Source: Actinomycetota bacterium (GTDB lineage Bacteria > Actinomycetota > Thermoleophilia > Gaiellales > Gaiellaceae). From it: 35,506 bases of DNA. The stretch is taken from contig VAXH01000096.1 of the NCBI GenBank assembly GCA_005883955.1, positions 1 through 35,506 on the forward strand. Reading direction: 5' to 3'. A program made the position numbers and the translations under genes. The notes beneath the pieces were generated by a model. The model saw only the letters and a program-made list of their open reading frames with translations, was not told where the DNA came from and did no database searches. This document shows positions 7,748 to 15,383 of this stretch, one piece after another. Positions within the stretch are counted from its first letter, which is position 1; every line of letters begins with the position of its first letter.

Positions 7748-8851
7748 ATGGAAGTGCGGCGGCTCGCAATCATCGGCACGGGCTTGATCGGCGCGTCCGT
7801 CGCGCTTGCCGCCACGCGCGCGGGCCTCAAAGAAGTGGTCGGCTACGACCCAGAGCCGCAGGCGCTTTCCGCCGCGGTCGCCAGAGGAGCCGTCGAGCCC
7901 GGTGGGGGCTCGCTCGCCGAGGCGGTCGCCGAAGCCGAACTGGCGGTTGTCGCTGCCCCGGTCGCGCAGCTCGCCTCCGAAGTGCGGGCAGTGCTCGAGG
8001 CCAGCTCGGGCGGCTGCACGGTGACGGACGTCGGCTCGACCAAGGTAGGTGTCTGCTCTGCGGCGCTCGGCTCGGACCGATTCATCGGCGGCCATCCAGT
8101 TTGCGGTTCCGAAGCTCGAGGGGCCGAGCACGCGAGTGCGGAGCTCTTCGACGGGGCCACGTGGTTCCTGACGCCGCTTGCGGCCACGGATCCGGAGCGC
8201 TACCGGCTCGTCCACGGCTTCGTCTCGTCGCTCGGAGCGACCCCGGTCGCCGTCGACCCGGTCGCCCATGATCGGCTCGTCGCGCTGACGAGCCACCTGC
8301 CGCACGTGCTCGCGAACCTACTCGTCAACCAGGCCGGTGCGAACCGGATCGACGGGCACGACCCCGTTGCTGCGGCAGGCGGCTCGCTGCGGGACATGAC
8401 GCGCGTGGCGGGCGCCAACCCGCGGATCTGGATCGACATCTTCCTCGACAACGCGGGCCCCCTCCGCGAGGCGCTCGGCGAGCACCGGAAGCAGCTCGAC
8501 CGGCTCGAGCAGGCGCTCGAGAACGGCGATGCAGGCTTTCTCGCCAAGTGGATCGGCGAAGCGGTCGGCAACCGGCAGCGGATGCTGGCCGAGGCATACC
8601 CGGATCCTGGATCCCTCCAGCAGCTGCGCGTCCACGTTCCCGACCGTCCCGGCGTGCTCGCCGGGATCACCCAGGCGCTCGGGGCGGAGCGGATCAACAT
8701 CGAGGACTTCGAGCTTCAGCACATGTCGCCGGACCGCGGCGGCACGCTGACGCTGCTGATCACCGGCGAAGACGAGGCGCGCCGCGCCGCCGAGCTGCTG
8801 CAGGCGCAGGGTTACGGAGTCGTGGTCGCGCCGGTGCTCGGCGAGCAGTGA
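7748..8851 (+). CDS. tyrA: Prephenate dehydrogenase with C-terminal ACT domain
   Basis: The enzyme oxidatively decarboxylates prephenate to 4-hydroxyphenylpyruvate in tyrosine synthesis. The NAD-binding Rossmann fold opens at RRLAIIGTGLIGASVALAA (GTGLIG at 10-15). Family segments are VTDVGSTKV, FIGGHPVCGSEARGAEHA and ALTSHLPHVLANLLV, where the catalytic His and substrate-binding residues lie. Residues about 290-367 form an ACT domain (LRVHVPDRPGVLAGITQALG), expected to bind an aromatic amino acid for feedback control. Length of 367 residues is typical. It is the first gene of an operon: its TGA overlaps the GTG of aroA by 4 nt. Confidence 0.95.
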   Translation: MEVRRLAIIGTGLIGASVALAATRAGLKEVVGYDPEPQALSAAVARGAVEPGGGSLAEAVAEAELAVVAAPVAQLASEVRAVLEASSGGCTVTDVGSTKVGVCSAALGSDRFIGGHPVCGSEARGAEHASAELFDGATWFLTPLAATDPERYRLVHGFVSSLGATPVAVDPVAHDRLVALTSHLPHVLANLLVNQAGANRIDGHDPVAAAGGSLRDMTRVAGANPRIWIDIFLDNAGPLREALGEHRKQLDRLEQALENGDAGFLAKWIGEAVGNRQRMLAEAYPDPGSLQQLRVHVPDRPGVLAGITQALGAERINIEDFELQHMSPDRGGTLTLLITGEDEARRAAELLQAQGYGVVVAPVLGEQ

Positions 8852-10131
8852 CGCGGGTCGAGCCCGCAGCGGCGCTCGTCGGCGATCTCGGGGTGCCGGC
8901 GGTGAAGGGGATCTGCCAGCGCGGCGCGCTCCTGGCGGCGATCGCTGACGGCGAGAGCGAGCTGCGGAACTTCGGCCACGCGGCGGACACGGACGCGGCG
9001 CTCGAGGCGGCGGCCGTGCTCGGTGCCTGGGTGAGCGAGCCCGAGGCGGGCACGATCCGAATTCGGGGCCGGGGTCTGCGCGGTCTCGTTGTGCCTGCAG
9101 GCCCGATCGACTGCGGCAACGCCGGCACGGTGCTTCGCCTGCTGAGCGGGATCCTGGCCGGCCAGGACGGCCGCTTCGAGCTGGTCGGCGACGAGTCGCT
9201 CTCGTCGCGGCCGTTTCGGGTCGACGAGCCGTTGCGGCAGATGGGCGCGCGCGTCGAGACCAACGACGGGCGGCCGCCGGTGAAAATCAAGGGCGCGCGG
9301 CTCCAGCCGATCCGCTACGAGCTGCCGGTCGCGAGCGCGCAGCTGAAGTCCGCGGTCCTGCTCGCCGGGCTGCTGGCCGAGGACGGCCCGACGACGGTGC
9401 TCGAGCGCACGCCTTCGCGCGACCACACGGAGCGGCTGCTGCGCTCACTGGGGCTGCGGCTGACACGCGCGGGCGCCGAGATCCGCGTCTGGCCTGCGGA
9501 GCGGATTCCGCCGCTCTCCCTCGATATCCCCGGCGATTTCTCCTCGGCGGCGCCGTTCATCGTCGCAGCGACGCTCCTTTCGGGCTCGAATCTCCGTATC
9601 CACGACGTCGACGTCAACTCGACTCGCACCGGCCTGCTCGACGTGCTCGGCCGGATGGGCGGCCGGATCGCGGTCTTCAACCGGCGCAGCGCGAACGGGG
9701 AGCCGGTTGCCGACCTCGAGGTGCGCTCGGCGGAGCTGCTCGCAACCTCGATCGAGGCCGACGAAGTGCCGCGGCTGGTCGACGAGCTGCCGCTGTTCGC
9801 GCTGCTGGCCTCTCACGCCCGCGGGGAGAGCGTCGTCAGGGGTGCACAGGAGCTACGCGTCAAGGAAACGGATCGCATCGAAACGGTGACAAATTCGCTC
9901 CGCGCCCTTGGCGTGCGCATCTCGGCGAGCGACGATGGCTTCCGGATTCGTGGTGTTCCCACCCGCCCCCGAGGGGGAGGCATGGCCTCGAGCGGCGATC
10001 ACAGGCTCGCGATGCTCGGAGCCGTCGCGGGCGTCGTTTCGAAGCAAGGAGTCGAGATCGAGGACGCGGAGGCCGTCGCTGTAAGCTTCCCCGGGTTTTT
10101 CGAGCTGCTCGAGTCGGTCACACAACGATGA
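8848..10131 (+). CDS. aroA: 3-phosphoshikimate 1-carboxyvinyltransferase (EPSP synthase) with altered N-terminal motif
   Basis: The enzyme joins PEP to shikimate-3-phosphate. The GTG at 8848 overlaps the tyrA stop (GTGA) and starts a 427-residue protein, the family length; extending further upstream would run inside tyrA. The family motifs DCGNAGTVLRLL (about 88-99), SAQLKSAVLLAGLLA, DVDVNSTRTG, the VDELPLFALLA segment with the catalytic Asp, RVKETDRIE and SSGDHRLAM are all present. The first substrate motif, usually VPGDKSISHRA, reads VPAVKGICQRGA: the catalytic Lys (K20) and the Arg (R25) are kept but the Ser after Lys is Gly. The stop overlaps the cmk start (ATGA). Function is very likely EPSP synthase, with a possible change in substrate or inhibitor affinity. 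Confidence 0.93.
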   Translation: MTRVEPAAALVGDLGVPAVKGICQRGALLAAIADGESELRNFGHAADTDAALEAAAVLGAWVSEPEAGTIRIRGRGLRGLVVPAGPIDCGNAGTVLRLLSGILAGQDGRFELVGDESLSSRPFRVDEPLRQMGARVETNDGRPPVKIKGARLQPIRYELPVASAQLKSAVLLAGLLAEDGPTTVLERTPSRDHTERLLRSLGLRLTRAGAEIRVWPAERIPPLSLDIPGDFSSAAPFIVAATLLSGSNLRIHDVDVNSTRTGLLDVLGRMGGRIAVFNRRSANGEPVADLEVRSAELLATSIEADEVPRLVDELPLFALLASHARGESVVRGAQELRVKETDRIETVTNSLRALGVRISASDDGFRIRGVPTRPRGGGMASSGDHRLAMLGAVAGVVSKQGVEIEDAEAVAVSFPGFFELLESVTQR

Positions 10132-10757
10132 TCGTTGCCATTGACGGGCCCGCGGGAGCGGGCAAGAGCACGGTCGCCCAGCGGCTCGCTGAGCGCGTCG
10201 GCTACCGCTACCTCGATACCGGCGCGATGTACCGGGCGCTGACCTGGCTGGCGATGACGCGCGACATCCCGCTCGGCGAGGGCGCGAAGCTCGGCGCGTT
10301 GGCCGAGGAGAATCCGATCACCCTCGAGGAGGGACGCGTCTGGATCGACGACACGGACGTCACCGCCGCGATTCGGAAGTCCAGGATCGACCGCGTGGTC
10401 CCCGTCGTGGCGCGTCATCCCGAGGTGCGGGCGATCATGCGGACCCGCCAGCGCGAGCTTGCGGAGCTCGGTGACGCAGTGATCGAGGGACGCGACATCG
10501 GCACGGTCGTCTGCCCCGGCGCGGACGTGAAGGTCTACCTGAACGCCGAGCGCCAGACCCGCGCCGAGCGCCGGCTCGCCGAGCGCCCGGAGATCGGCGC
10601 CGACGCGCTCGCGACCGACCTCCGGATCCGCGACCAAAGCGACGCCGAGCGGATGATGCCCGCGCAGGACGCGGTTCAGATCGACACGACCGAGCTCGAC
10701 GTCGAGGACGTCGTCAGCCGGATCGAGCAGCTCGTTCGAGAACGCCAACCCGCATGA
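10128..10757 (+). CDS. cmk: Cytidylate (CMP/dCMP) kinase
   Basis: The 209-residue kinase phosphorylates CMP and dCMP with ATP. It carries the P-loop [17 protein letters not shown] (GPAGAGKST at 7-15), the nucleotide-binding segment [17 protein letters not shown] and [21 protein letters not shown] with the family's GRDIGT motif. The lid region [13 protein letters not shown] is Arg-rich as expected. The length is slightly below the usual 220-230 residues. It starts in a 4-nt overlap with aroA and ends in a 4-nt overlap with der, so the three are translationally coupled. Linkage of aroA, cmk and der is common in bacteria. Confidence 0.95.
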   Translation: MIVAIDGPAGAGKSTVAQRLAERVGYRYLDTGAMYRALTWLAMTRDIPLGEGAKLGALAEENPITLEEGRVWIDDTDVTAAIRKSRIDRVVPVVARHPEVRAIMRTRQRELAELGDAVIEGRDIGTVVCPGADVKVYLNAERQTRAERRLAERPEIGADALATDLRIRDQSDAERMMPAQDAVQIDTTELDVEDVVSRIEQLVRERQPA

Positions 10758-12085
10758 GTGAGCAAAATGGCGCGCCCGCGGAGGACGCGCTGCTCGGGAC
10801 CGTGGCGATCGTCGGCTTCCCGAACGTCGGCAAGTCGACGCTGGTCAACCGCCTGACGGAGTCGCGGGCTGCGGTCGTGCACGAGACGCCCGGCGTCACA
10901 CGCGACCGCAAGGAGCTCGTCTGCGAGTGGAACGGCAAACGGTTCCTGCTGATCGACACCGGCGGCGTCGATATCGCCGGAACGGATCCGATCACACGCT
11001 CAATCGCCGAGCAGGCGAAGGCGGCCGTCGCCGAGGCCGACCTCGTCCTCTTTCTAACCGACGCGCGCGCCGGCATCACTCCCGGCGACGAGGAGCTCGC
11101 CCAGATCCTGCGGGCGGCGCACAAGCCGGTGGTGCTCGTCGCGAACAAGATCGACGACCCCGATCAAGACGCGCTGGCGTTCGAGTTCCACCGGCTCGGA
11201 CTCGGCGACCCATTTCCGCTCTCGGCGGCTCACGGCCACGGCACCGGTGATCTGCTCGACTCGATCGTCGCGCGCTTGCCCGGCCGTGGTCGGCCGGCGA
11301 TCACTGATGCTGCGATCCGCGTCGCGATCCTCGGCCGTCCGAACGTCGGGAAGTCGAGCCTGTTGAACGCGCTGCTCGGCGAGGAGCGCGTGATCGTCTC
11401 CGACCAGCCCGGCACGACGCGCGACGCCATCGACACGGTCTTCCGCCGCGGCGAGCGCGAGTTCGTCTTCATCGACACCGCCGGGCTTCGCCGCAAGCGC
11501 CGGCAGCGCCAGGGGATCGAGTACTACTCGGAGCTGCGCGCGCTCGCAGCCGCCGAGCGCGCGGACGTCGCGCTCGTGCTGGTCGACTCGAGCGAGGGTG
11601 TCGTCGACCAGGATCTGAGCGTCGCCGACGTGGCACGGAAGGCCCAATGCTCGACGATCGCCGTTCTGTCCAAATGGGATCTCTCCGAGGTCGAGATCGA
11701 GGACATCAGGGCAAGGCTCGGCGAGCGCCTGCGCCAACGGCCGCCGGTACTGACCGTGTCGGCGAAGACCGGGCGCGGGATCGCCCGCCTGCTCGACCGG
11801 ATCGAGACGCAGTTCGACAAGCATTCGGCCCGGATCCCGACAGCCGAGCTGAACCGCTTCCTCGCCGAGCTGCGCGAGGCGCGCGAGTCCCCTGCGCGCA
11901 ACGGCCGCCGGCTCAACCTGCTCTACGGCACGCAGGTGCATGCACGGCCGCCGCGCTTCCGTTTCTTCGTCAACGATCCGAGCCTCGTGACACGCGATTA
12001 CGGCTACTGGGTCGAGAACCAGCTTCGCGACCGCTTCGAGCTGCAGGGCGTGCCGGTCGCGATCGACTTCGTGCGGCGCGGGTAG
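10754..12085 (+). CDS. der: Ribosome-assembly GTPase Der (EngA)
   Basis: The 443-residue protein has the double GTPase architecture unique to Der. The first P-loop is GFPNVGKST (about 21-29) with DTGGVDI and NKID; the second is GRPNVGKSS (about 194-202) with [19 protein letters not shown] and SKWD. The C-terminal KH-like domain includes [21 protein letters not shown]. It acts in maturation of the large ribosomal subunit. It overlaps cmk by 4 nt (ATGA). It is the last gene of the tyrA operon; a palindromic repeat follows at 12112-12173. Confidence 0.97.
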   Translation: MSEQNGAPAEDALLGTVAIVGFPNVGKSTLVNRLTESRAAVVHETPGVTRDRKELVCEWNGKRFLLIDTGGVDIAGTDPITRSIAEQAKAAVAEADLVLFLTDARAGITPGDEELAQILRAAHKPVVLVANKIDDPDQDALAFEFHRLGLGDPFPLSAAHGHGTGDLLDSIVARLPGRGRPAITDAAIRVAILGRPNVGKSSLLNALLGEERVIVSDQPGTTRDAIDTVFRRGEREFVFIDTAGLRRKRRQRQGIEYYSELRALAAAERADVALVLVDSSEGVVDQDLSVADVARKAQCSTIAVLSKWDLSEVEIEDIRARLGERLRQRPPVLTVSAKTGRGIARLLDRIETQFDKHSARIPTAELNRFLAELREARESPARNGRRLNLLYGTQVHARPPRFRFFVNDPSLVTRDYGYWVENQLRDRFELQGVPVAIDFVRRG

Positions 12086-12111
12086 GCGATTCGGTGCTGG
12101 CACGAATAACC

Positions 12112-12173
12112 GGATTTAGCGGCCGCGCGGCGGAGCCACGCGGCCTCTTGAGCGGCATCGCAAGCGACGCCTT
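12112..12173 (+). repeat. Dispersed two-hairpin intergenic element, copy C
   Basis: GGATTTAGC is followed by a stem (12121-12131 with 12135-12145, one C.A mismatch, 3-nt loop) and then by a tail CGGCATCGCAAGCGACGCC that can form a second small hairpin. It shares this layout and the tail with the copies at 32070-32133 (minus) and 35237-35300. The first hairpin may also end the der transcript. The tail stops 15 nt before the aldo/keto reductase start. Confidence 0.7.
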
Positions 12174-12188
12174 GGTCGTGCGCCGAAG

Positions 12189-13139
12189 TTGAGCGTCCAC
12201 GTCCTGGGTCGGACGGGCCTGCCGGTCACGCGGCTCGGTCTTGGTCTCGCCGCGCTCGGCCGGCCGGGCTACATCAACGTCGGTCACGACGATGACCTCG
12301 GCCCGCAGAAGGACATCGCCACGCTCGAGCGGGAGGCCCGCGCCGTCCTCGACGCCGCTTACGAGGGCGGCATCCGCTACTACGACGCCGCCCGCTCGTA
12401 CGGCAAGGCGGAGGAGTTCCTCGCTTCCTGGCTCGAACGCCGCGGGCTGTCGCCGCGAGCGGTGACCGTCGGCTCCAAGTGGGGCTATACGTACACGGCG
12501 GACTGGCGCGTCGACGCCGACGTGCACGAGGTCAAGGACCTTTCGCTCGCCACCCTGCGGCGCCAGATCGCCGAGAGCCGCGGGTTGCTCGGGGCTCATC
12601 TCCGGCTCTACCAGATCCACTCGGCGACGCTCGAGAGCGGGGTTTTCGACGATCGAGAGCTGCTCGACGAGCTCGCCGGCCTGCGCGAGAGCGGCCTGGC
12701 GATCGGGCTGACCGTCACGGGGCCGAACCAGCGCGAAACGATCGAGCGCGCTCTCGAGGTGGGTAGTTTCGACTCCGTGCAGGCGACCTGGAACCTGCTC
12801 GAGCGATCGGCGGGCCCCGCGCTCGAGGCCGCGCACGCGGCCGGCCTCGGCGTGATCGTCAAGGAGGCGCTCGCGAACGGGCGCCTGACGGCCCGCGGAG
12901 ACGTGGGGACGCTGAAGGAGCTGGCCGACCGCGCCGACACGACCCCGGATGCTTTCGCGCTCGCCTTCGTGCTCGTCCAGCCGTGGGCGGACGTCGTTCT
13001 CAGCGGCGCCGCGACCGCCGAGCAGCTGCGCAGCAACCTGAAGGCGCTGGAGCTCGAGATCGACGCAGAGCTCGCGCCGGAGCTGGCCGAGGCCCCTGCC
13101 CGTTACTGGGAAGTCCGCGCCGCGCTCCCCTGGAACTAG
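12189..13139 (+). CDS. Aldo/keto reductase
   Basis: The 316-residue TIM-barrel NADPH-dependent oxidoreductase shows the full catalytic tetrad: Asp and Tyr in YYDAARSYGKAEEFL, Lys in TVGSKWGYTY and His in LYQIHSAT. The C-terminal cofactor segment VLSGAATAEQLRSNLKAL is also present. It resembles D-threo-aldose/fucose dehydrogenase-like members of the family, but the substrate cannot be told from the sequence. The TTG at 12189 is the best start, since the GRTGLPVTRLGLG strand follows at once; there is no strong ribosome site. The gene stands alone between der and the convergent plsY. Confidence 0.88.
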   Translation: MSVHVLGRTGLPVTRLGLGLAALGRPGYINVGHDDDLGPQKDIATLEREARAVLDAAYEGGIRYYDAARSYGKAEEFLASWLERRGLSPRAVTVGSKWGYTYTADWRVDADVHEVKDLSLATLRRQIAESRGLLGAHLRLYQIHSATLESGVFDDRELLDELAGLRESGLAIGLTVTGPNQRETIERALEVGSFDSVQATWNLLERSAGPALEAAHAAGLGVIVKEALANGRLTARGDVGTLKELADRADTTPDAFALAFVLVQPWADVVLSGAATAEQLRSNLKALELEIDAELAPELAEAPARYWEVRAALPWN

Positions 13140-13223
13140 GGTCTGTTCTGGACCAGGCTGGGTCTGACCCAAGCCGTGGCCCGCGCGGACCTGGCGCCGC
13201 TGTTGACGATTACTGCGGCGGGA

Positions 13224-13771
13224 CTAGGCTCCGCCCCGAGCCTTCGAAGTCCGCCGCAGCTCGAAGCGGTTCTCGCTACGGCTGAGCAGACGGGCGATGT
13301 TGGCGCGGTGGAGGCGAACAGGGGAAGCGTCACCGCCGAGACCATCGAGGCGACGGAGGTGTAGCGGGTCGCGAGGAAGGCGCAGATCCAGACGGCTGCC
13401 GCGGCAAGCGTCGCCAACGGCACCAGCGCCAGCGCGACGCCGCCGGTCGTCGCGACGATCTTGCCGCCGCGGCTGAAGCCGATGAATACGGGCCGCCAGT
13501 GCCCGACCAGCGCGGCGATTCCGGCCAAAAGGCCGACGAACTCCCCGCCGAGCCAGAGCCCGAGCAACGCCGCCGCGGAGCCCTTGGCGATGTCGAGCAG
13601 CGCCACGCCGAGGCCGATCTTGAAACCAAGCGTGCGCCAGACGTTCGCCGCACCGGTGCTGCCGCTCCCGACCTTGCGGATGTTGACGCCCTTGAGAATC
13701 CGCGGTAACCAGTAGCCCCAGGGCATGCTGCCGAGGAGATAACCGGTCAGGATCAGGAGCGCGTCCTTCAT
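13224..13771 (-). pseudogene. plsY: Glycerol-3-phosphate acyltransferase PlsY, interrupted by an internal deletion and frameshift
   Basis: PlsY transfers acyl from acyl-phosphate to glycerol-3-phosphate in the membrane. The N-terminal about 145 residues are normal: YLLGSMPWGYWL, VGSGSTGAANVWRTLG and GHWRPVFIGFSRGGKIVATTGG cover conserved motifs 1-3. After SVASMVSAVTLPLF (near 13318) the frame continues with unrelated residues to a stop at 13136. A different frame resumes at once with RLHRANIARLLSRSENRFE, the expected PlsY C-terminus, and stops at 13224. Compared with PlsY as I know it (for example from Streptococcus), the last transmembrane segment of about 24 residues is missing at the junction. 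So a deletion of a length not divisible by three has occurred, or the assembly has an error here. It is the last gene of the glycerol operon. Confidence 0.8.
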
Positions 13772-13795
13772 TCAGAAAGCCCAGCCTCCGCGATT

Positions 13796-14815
13796 CTACG
13801 AAGTGGACTCCTCATGTGGCTTGTGGGCGGGGACGAGCCCCTGCTCGACCCACCAGTCGATCGTCCGGCGCAGCGTCTCCTCGATCGGCGTGTAACGCAA
13901 GCCGAGTTCGCGGACGGCCTTCGAGCCGTCGTACGCGTGACCGTGGGTGAGCGTCCGCGCCAGCTCCCGGCAGATGCGCGGCGGCTTGCGCCGAACCCAC
14001 GCGACCGCCTCGACCGCCGTCGCCAGCGTCATCGCGAGCCGGGGCGGCAAGGCACGTACCGGCTGCTCGACGCCCGACAGACGGCCCAGCAACGCCAGCC
14101 CCTCGCGCACCGTCAGCGTCGCGCCGCTGAGGACGTAGCGCTCACCCGGCTTCCCGTCGTCCGCAGCCAGCAGATGACCGGTCGTGCAGTCAGCGATGTC
14201 GATCAGGCTCAGGGTCGAGTCGACCACCGCCTTGAGCCGTCCATTCAGGTAGTCGAGCAGCAGCTGAGTCGATCCCGTTGCCCGCCCCGGCCCCTGTACG
14301 GAGGCCGGATTGAGGCAGACCACCTCGACGCCGGTCTCGTCCGCCGCCGCGACCACAGCCTGCTCGGCCTCGAACTTCGAGCGCTCGTAGTCGGAGAGGA
14401 AACGGCCGCGGTGGGGGGACTCCTCGGAGCCCACCGTTCCCTTCCGCTCGCCCAGCGTCGCCGCCGAGGAGGTGTAGACGACCCGCTTGACCTCGGCCTG
14501 CGCGGCGGCACGGACGACGTTCTCCGACCCCCGCACGTTGACGTCGAACATGGGCGACGGATCGCGGACGCAGAAGGCGTTCGCGCCGGCCGCGTGATAG
14601 ACGAGGTGGCAGCCACGCATCGCGGCCGCCAGTGCCCCGGGGTCGAGCACGTCGCCTCGCACCGCCTCGGCGCCCAGCTCGCCGAGCGTCCGGGCCGAGC
14701 CCTCCGACCGGGCCAGCGCCTTGACGCGCTCGCCCTCCCCGAGCAGCCGCTCGACGATCGCGCGGCCGAGAAACCCGGTGCCTCCGGTGACGAAGACAGG
14801 GGCGCTTGCGCTAAT
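13796..14815 (-). CDS. NAD-dependent epimerase/dehydratase (extended SDR), probable AUU start
   Basis: The protein of 339 residues is an extended short-chain dehydrogenase. Its Rossmann motif TGGTGFLG (about 10-17) lies upstream of any ATG, GTG or TTG in frame: the first such codon (GTG at 14662) would delete the cofactor site. An ATT at 14813-14815, 6 nt after GGAGGG, gives ISASAPVFVTGG and overlaps the pgsA stop (ATTAG), so AUU initiation is likely. The active-site Ser is in VVYTSSAATLG and the Tyr-x3-Lys is YERSK (143-147). It resembles hopanoid- or dihydroflavonol-reductase-like SDRs, substrate unknown. It sits between pgsA and plsY in the glycerol/phospholipid operon. Confidence 0.85.
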   Translation of the reverse strand: MSASAPVFVTGGTGFLGRAIVERLLGEGERVKALARSEGSARTLGELGAEAVRGDVLDPGALAAAMRGCHLVYHAAGANAFCVRDPSPMFDVNVRGSENVVRAAAQAEVKRVVYTSSAATLGERKGTVGSEESPHRGRFLSDYERSKFEAEQAVVAAADETGVEVVCLNPASVQGPGRATGSTQLLLDYLNGRLKAVVDSTLSLIDIADCTTGHLLAADDGKPGERYVLSGATLTVREGLALLGRLSGVEQPVRALPPRLAMTLATAVEAVAWVRRKPPRICRELARTLTHGHAYDGSKAVRELGLRYTPIEETLRRTIDWWVEQGLVPAHKPHEESTS

Positions 14816-15383
14816 TGCGGCCCTCCGAGAGAGCCGAGGAGAACCGCGCGATGTACTCGGCCGCCGAGAGAACCGTGATCACGGCCGCAACCACCATCGC
14901 CCATTCGTCGAGGCGAAGGGGCCCGAGGTCGCCCACCCAGCGGACGATCGCCAGGAAGATGGCGACGAACTGGACGTTCGTCTTCAGCTTGCCCCAGATC
15001 GAGGGCGGGAAGACGGTGCCGTCGGCGGCAACCACCCCGCGCAGACCCAGGATCAGCAGTTCGCGCCCGACGATGATCGCCGCGACCCAGGGCGACGCGC
15101 GGTCGACGTCGACCAACGCGATCAGCGCGCCCGAGACGAGCAGCTTGTCCGCCGTCGTATCGAGAAAGGAGCCGAGCTTCGTCGTCACCGCCCAGCGCCG
15201 CGCCAGGTAGCCGTCGACGAAGTCGGTCGACGCCGCGACCCCGAACACGATCGCGGCGGCGGTGTAAGCGGAGTCGTGGTCCGGCCCGGCGAGGATCAGC
15301 GCCATCACCGCCGGAACGGCCAGGATGCGCGCAGACGTGAGGGCGGGGAGGAGTGATCGCGGCGCCGCCGTCCGGGCGATCAC
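14811..15383 (-). CDS. pgsA: CDP-diacylglycerol--glycerol-3-phosphate 3-phosphatidyltransferase
   Basis: The 190-residue integral membrane enzyme makes phosphatidylglycerol phosphate from CDP-diacylglycerol and glycerol-3-phosphate. The CDP-alcohol phosphotransferase signature D-x2-DG-x2-AR-x8-G-x3-D-x3-D is complete, starting at DFVDGYLARRW and ending FLDTTAD. Several hydrophobic helices surround it. The GTG at 15383 overlaps the stop of the upstream PTS fusion gene (GTGA), which shows co-translation with the glycerol operon. A homologous phosphatidylinositol phosphate synthase is a possible alternative, but WGKLKTNVQFVAIFLA fits PgsA. Its substrate is the product of GlpK, encoded in the same operon. 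Confidence 0.92.
   Translation of the reverse strand: MIARTAAPRSLLPALTSARILAVPAVMALILAGPDHDSAYTAAAIVFGVAASTDFVDGYLARRWAVTTKLGSFLDTTADKLLVSGALIALVDVDRASPWVAAIIVGRELLILGLRGVVAADGTVFPPSIWGKLKTNVQFVAIFLAIVRWVGDLGPLRLDEWAMVVAAVITVLSAAEYIARFSSALSEGRN

Noticed and set aside
8548-8847. Longer start for aroA inside tyrA
   Set aside because: The extra 100 residues are Arg/Ala-rich out-of-frame translation of the tyrA ACT domain; the GTG at 8848 gives the family length.
13136-13139. Overlap of the aldo/keto reductase stop with a plsY stop as meaningful gene organisation
   Set aside because: The plsY stop at 13136 belongs to the shifted frame; the homologous frame ends at 13224, so the overlap is accidental.
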